Shown: positions 60,701 through 64,000 of the stretch, piece after piece
Position numbering within the stretch: position 1 is the first letter of the stretch
Layout: each line of letters begins with the position of its first letter
Assembly (NCBI GenBank): GCA_036345935.2
Contig: JADWOT020001457.1
Span: forward strand, 1 to 64,000
Length of the DNA: 64,000 nt
Reading direction: 5' to 3'
Origin: Taenia hydatigena
Taxonomy: Eukaryota; Platyhelminthes; Cestoda; Cyclophyllidea; Taeniidae
Notes under the pieces: generated by a model
Seen by the model: the letters and a program-made list of their open reading frames with translations, nothing else
Databases searched by the model: none
Told to the model about the DNA's origin: nothing
Made by a program: the position numbers and the translations under genes

Positions 60701-61827
60701 AGGGAGATGTGCTGGTAATTGCACAAGTTGATCACTAGTGTAAGGAGTACTGGTGTAGAAGCACAGTCACGTGAAAGAGGTGGAGATTATGACAGACTCC
60801 GTGGGGTGGGGTTGGGTGTCTAGTCCTTCTTGTCACGTCGTTCCCACGAGCAAAGTCATAATAGCAGTGGGGTAGAATAGGTGTCTTCGACGTGGCAAGT
60901 GATGTTACGGAATCCAGCCTACACATGAGGGTATAATGGTGGGGTGTCCAAGTCTTCCTCGCATCAAACCCACATCAAACAAGCAACGCATTACAAGTTC
61001 TGTCTATGTGTACATTAGCATAGCTTCATTTTGACTGTGTCCAGTTTCTTCATTCAACTCCATCCTCATTTCCATTGTTTTGTGAGACCCAACTAGTCTA
61101 TACCACTGATGCACCCTCTTACTTTAAAGGCGTTAGTACTCTTCTCTATGCACTTGTTCTATCCCCGAGGCAATTAATTTTGTCATGCCATTTGAAAACA
61201 ACATCCAGCAGTTATGAATAAAGGTGCTTGACCATGAACTCTAAGTGCTCTCCCGCAGACGAGGACAGAAATGCGGATGCGCCCCTCCCTTTTTCTCCAA
61301 TGCTCATGTAATGTATGTGCTTTCTCGCCTCCTCAATGTGCGGCTTGTGTAACCAACGCAGTGCCACCGAGTAACATATCCGTCCCTATCATCTCCCAAG
61401 TCAGTATAAAGCCATGCATTTGGTTATGACGCGAAGTGATACTAGACTAGATGAAGTACTAACCAGTATGTCTATGCCAGTAGACGCATTATGGGAGCAG
61501 GATCAAAAACACATAAATGCACAAAGGCTCACTCACCCAGAGGCAGCGCTGACAATGTTCACGAGCTTCGGAAAAGCTTGTCCCGAGGCGTCTCTTATCT
61601 CCTGCACGAATACACCGTCATACCCGCTAATAATCTAGAGACGCTTAACACGCCAACACGGTGACGCCACCTACCTTACCGAGGATGTCCATGACTTCAT
61701 GATCTTCCGACTTCTTCTTGCCGAACACCTGCACATTGAAGCCAGCCACCTTTACCTTCTCTTCTGAGGGTGCTGGCAGTCCCAGCAGACATAGAGCAAG
61801 CAGCAGCAGTAGCGATGACAACAGCAT
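54748..61827 (-). CDS. secreted DNase I-like endonuclease, multi-exon
   Basis: Exons on the minus strand: 61675-61827, 61537-61634, 58859-58933, 58378-58474, (candidate 58060-58128), 56788-56942, 54989-55079, 54748-54795. All firmly placed junctions are GT-AG and agree in phase; intron 1 is only 40 bases. The product has a signal peptide, then the DNase I fold: KVAGFNVQVFG (first strand), FVQEIRDASG with the metal-binding/catalytic Glu, KEQIGLIYR, LLGDMNADCGY (active-site Asp and Asn plus a disulfide Cys), SNCAYDR (second Cys and Asp) and VSDHYPVEF (catalytic Asp-His) just before the stop. DNase I enzymes are secreted, Ca/Mg-dependent, and cut double-stranded DNA. The exon with the first catalytic His and the 'A-V-x-E-I-D' helix is not convincingly found, and the active-site Tyr is Ser. 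The gene is therefore incompletely modelled or altered. Assignment to the family is secure; activity is not. Confidence 0.85.
54989..55079 (-). CDS. DNase I-like exon 7
   Basis: GTGATTTGCAG|G completes the arginine of CAYDR, and the frame reads VIVKGSALAKRIPSASPYKF to DRAYGLPPRE. It aligns with 'I-V-V-x-G ... F-x-x-A-Y-G-L' of the family. The donor is GAG|GTTAGT, phase 0. Confidence 0.85.
56788..56942 (-). CDS. DNase I-like exon 6: GDMN motif to CAYD
   Basis: The acceptor AATCTTCATAG at 56943 opens DLVLLGDMNADCGYLSARDL. The exon continues through a tryptophan-containing strand (KWLI), DTT and SNCAYD, and ends at GACAG|GTGGGT in phase 2. GD-x-N is the central catalytic Asp/Asn motif. The two cysteines match the long-range disulfide of DNase I. 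Confidence 0.9.
57438..57838 (+). CDS. unassigned plus-strand reading frame inside a DNase I-gene intron
   Basis: After a CTTAAACCAG acceptor-like site the plus strand is open for about 130 codons to a TGA at 57836-57838. The product is basic: it begins VYKKSRSFSPIPPKHNSYGF and contains RNWLWRARRDL, ILRRVVRRS and SIINDFIAM. No domain was recognised; the C-terminal half has a faint, unconvincing likeness to histone-fold helices. A preceding open stretch (about 57210-57390, KRMGLQMNEKGMQLTNKILL) could be an upstream exon. It lies antisense in the intron between DNase I-like exons 4 and 6, so it may be a nested gene. Confidence 0.35.
58060..58128 (-). CDS. candidate DNase I-like exon 5 (uncertain)
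   Basis: After GGATCTAG the phase-0 frame reads ISFCSSAAVEEGGLRWPNRS, in which AAVEE could be the 'A-V-x-E-I' helix start of DNase I. The expected histidine several residues before it is absent, and the frame meets a TAG without a convincing donor. Confidence 0.3.
58378..58474 (-). CDS. DNase I-like exon 4: RPDK block
   Basis: The acceptor GTCTTTAG at 58475 joins in phase to give R-PDKIQFVGTF, matching 'Y-R-P-D-x-V'. It ends FERPPDCFVLIVKE, corresponding to 'F-x-R-E-P-x-I-V', at a GAG|GTGCGT donor in phase 0. The loop with the small Cys-x-x-Cys disulfide of mammalian DNase I is shortened. Confidence 0.7.
58859..58933 (-). CDS. DNase I-like exon 3: KEQ..YR block
   Basis: After the acceptor TTTGTAG one base completes the codon from exon 2. 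The frame reads VTYRGLMGPRKGRSSSKEQI to GLIY and the donor ACAG|GTAATT. It aligns with 'L-G-R-x-S-Y-K-E-x-Y-L-F-x-Y-R' of DNase I. The glutamate is kept, but the tyrosine two residues before it is serine. Confidence 0.8.
61537..61634 (-). CDS. DNase I-like exon 2: catalytic Glu
   Basis: The exon encodes IISGYDGVFVQEIRDASGQA and ends in phase 2 at TCTGG|GTGAGT. V-Q-E-I/V-R-D carries the glutamate that in DNase I helps bind the divalent metal. The intron upstream is 40 bases (61635-61674). Confidence 0.85.
61675..61827 (-). CDS. DNase I-like exon 1: signal peptide and first strand
   Basis: The ATG at 61827 opens MLLSSLLLLLALCLLGLPAP, a leucine-rich signal peptide, followed by KVKVAGFNVQVFGKKK. 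DNase I begins its mature chain with the same I-x-A-F-N-I-Q-x-F-G motif. The exon ends in phase 0 at GGTAAG|GTAGGT; an alternative donor eight bases earlier would not keep the frame. Confidence 0.85.
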
Positions 61828-64000
61828 GAATGGCTTCCAAACGTACTCTCAACATCGACAAGTTGACTTGCAGCTTGGTATTTATCCTGCCTCTTGGGTG
61901 TAGCACTGTAATGCTCAACTGTGGCGTGTTACGCATTGTCATCATTGGCTAATGTCATTGTGCTAGCCAGTCAACTGGCGAGGCTATTAAGGTTCCTATT
62001 ATTGAACTCTCGCAATATCCTCTCACATCACATTATTTCTCACCTGATGGTCTGCTCACCATGTGATCAATTGGGTTGGCTAACGCCCATTAGTGAGGGC
62101 TGTAAACGCGGAGGTCAGGAGGCTGCCATCACCAGTGCAACAGAGTGGGAACGGTGACGAGGAGGTTCTTCTTCTCTCCTCCCTAAATAATGAGTACTTG
62201 CTACAACCGTCATGCCTTTATTGTTCTGTGGTTGAGTGAGGCTTAGTCTTCACCAGATGCGCAATTTCGTCTGTCATCAGCCACACTCACGTTAGCCACA
62301 GTGCTCCTCTGCACGATAAGCAATGTCTTTGTTCGCTTTGTGTTTAAAACATAAAAACGATTCATCGGGAACCAGGCAATCAACAAACTGTGGGGAGATA
62401 AAAGGAGACCATGTCTTGGTAGCATTCCTCTTGTCATTTGTTAGTAATGCGGACGTGAGCGACCGCGCAAATGATACTTCACCCACCAAGTTAAATGTTT
62501 TCGAACGTAGTGACAGGCAACGCACGCACCCCATCTCCTCTGCCCATCCATATGGATCAAAGCATTTCTTCAAATCACAGGTCATTTTTAAATCTACCAG
62601 TGACTTCCTCTGACTCGGAAAACAGTTGATCCAAAAAGACAACAATGAGCATCTCTCGCTGCACTGCGTACCATCGATGAATTCGACTACTTGGCTGATT
62701 GGGCGGTGGGCTCAGGACCACTGCTAAGGAAGGCATAACAAGCTCACTGCTGCATGCACTCAATATTCTTAGCCTACTAGAGCGTAAATGTGCGAGGCAC
62801 ACTTGTATCGCTATATTCAGCCGCAGTCGTCGAGGAGACAGCTATGGTGATGACGGGATTGAAATGCAAGTAAATTTGCACAATTAAGGAAGGGGGAAGA
62901 GGAGTTGCAGTTACCGCAGCTTTAGTCGCGAAGCGACACTAGCAGTTACGGGTTGGGTGAAGGTGAGAGTTGAGCCATACCACGCCAGACGAGCAAAGTG
63001 TTCCGACTCACAGCGTAAAAGAACCTTTAGCACTCCATTCAGCACTTCTATTCGCTACTCCACCTCTACTTCCGAGTCCGTGCAGCTCAAGTGAATTAAA
63101 ACAATTTAGAAGGAAATTGACCACCGTGAAGTCGCTAAATATCTACTCTTGCTGCAAGAAATTGTCATTTTTCCAATCACAATATGATTTTGTGTGCTCA
63201 CTCTGCCGACCAGGTAAAAGAGTACAGGCCAACAAATCAAGCAGGAAAAAGGAGGTAACATTGGAGCAAATGCTCACCACTATCTATTGCATTTTCCCTT
63301 TACCAGCTCCGTCAGTTACACCAACCACACAATTCTCCACTGTCACCCTCAGTGGGTGGATGGAGTATTGTGCCGCCAGAGGGTCATGCATAGCATCTCG
63401 TCTCAGAACAACAGTGGCCTTTTGGTCCCACGTGAAGATAATTAGTCAAAGATGCACCTATCCAGTGAAGCATATCCTGAGGCATCACATGCTCCATGGT
63501 TAGAATACCCCATGATCCTTATGATGTGGGTGGGTGTTTTGGAAATGTAGAAGTCAGATGTAAGATTAACAATTGGGTCCCGATTAGCCTCCTCTCCGTA
63601 GACTAATAGCTCGGCAATGCAGCAATATTGTAGGCCTATGACTCGACTTCCACCCAATGCCGCATCTCACATTTGACGACTTAACAATCCAGTAGTGTGA
63701 TTCGAACTACCTCACACGCCACTCACTCAGTCACTCACACTCACACACTCACAGCCGTTACCAGGGGGGAAGGAAACGAATTCTGAGTAATCGAACCAAG
63801 TTAACCATCTGTGTTGTATGCGCGCTGTAAATAGGGACTCTACACCCTCGCACGGAAATTCAACACGCCGAAATCGGTTTACTGGTGACCGTCTGGGAAT
63901 GACCGTCTGCATGTTTGTGGCTCATTCCCCTCTCCAACCACTACACCATGAACATCCACCTGTCTAATCATACCGTCTGTGCCGCCAGTGCCTCATCCCT
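61828..64000. other. upstream flank of the DNase I-like gene with unassigned open frames
   Basis: A 117-codon minus frame (62292-62645) contains MTCDLKKCFDPYGWAEEMGC and follows an acceptor-like CGAGTCAG, but hits a stop a few bases before a good CTAAC|GTGAGT donor. A 177-codon plus frame (62970-63503) has a cysteine-rich part (YSCCKKLSFF, DFVCSLCRPG) ahead of a CAG|GTAAAA donor. Neither was recognised. A CACT repeat lies at about 63718-63752. No promoter of the DNase I-like gene was identified. Confidence 0.3.

Noticed and set aside
63675..63712. let-7-like TGAGGTAGT..TCGAAT on the minus strand, and a similar TTGAGGTAGT at 44153 plus
   Set aside because: The mature sequence is interrupted, and no complementary arm that would make a miRNA hairpin lies nearby.
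1..64000. CRISPR arrays, bacterial operons, phage or plasmid features
   Set aside because: Nothing with regular short palindromic repeats and unique spacers, no Shine-Dalgarno-led gene strings; the window has eukaryotic split genes.

Overview
The window reads as nuclear DNA of a parasitic flatworm, most likely a cyclophyllidean (taeniid-like) tapeworm. There are no prokaryotic operons or ribosome binding sites. The genes that can be recognised are split into short exons with GT-AG introns, one of only about 40 bases, separated by long non-coding stretches. The taxonomic call rests on a gene with the three-exon plan of the taeniid oncosphere antigen family (EG95/45W/TSOL18): signal-peptide exon, fibronectin type III exon, and a Ser/Thr-rich exon ending in a hydrophobic tail. 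It is an inference from sequence alone.

Layout. 1-20 kb is AT-rich and mostly empty, with a few unassigned open stretches and two decayed tRNA-Arg-like sequences near 6.1 and 6.6 kb. 20.1-22.2 kb holds the oncosphere-antigen-like locus: an isolated C-terminal exon of a second copy, then a three-exon gene whose central exon is shortened and frameshifted. 23.1-23.4 kb has a possible cyclic-nucleotide-gated channel C-linker exon (minus), and 28.7 kb has one annexin-repeat exon (minus).

26.9-49.9 kb is dominated by repeats. A family of about 180-bp tandem units occurs at four places. At 45.3-49.7 kb, arrays of this unit flank a 2-kb body in opposite orientations, so the unit has the architecture of a foldback element whose terminal inverted repeats are tandem arrays. 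A second, older copy of the body with one array lies at 33.6-36.9 kb in inverted orientation. Between them are two broken Ty3/gypsy pol remnants (RT end/RNase H at 37.0-37.4 kb; integrase at 41.9-42.3 kb). A separate short inverted duplication, 49.7 against 51.9-52.1 kb, begins right at the edge of the second element.

54.0-61.8 kb is the most gene-rich part. The best-supported gene is a secreted DNase I-like endonuclease on the minus strand (54748-61827). Its exons can be followed from the signal peptide to the C-terminal DHYPVE motif. The exon that should carry the first catalytic histidine is not convincingly found, and the active-site tyrosine is replaced. A short plus-strand gene fragment with a transmembrane segment (54044-54607) lies next to its 3' end, and an unassigned plus-strand reading frame lies inside one of its introns. 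The genes do not form an obvious functional unit; two of the recognised products, the antigen and the nuclease, would be secreted or surface-attached.
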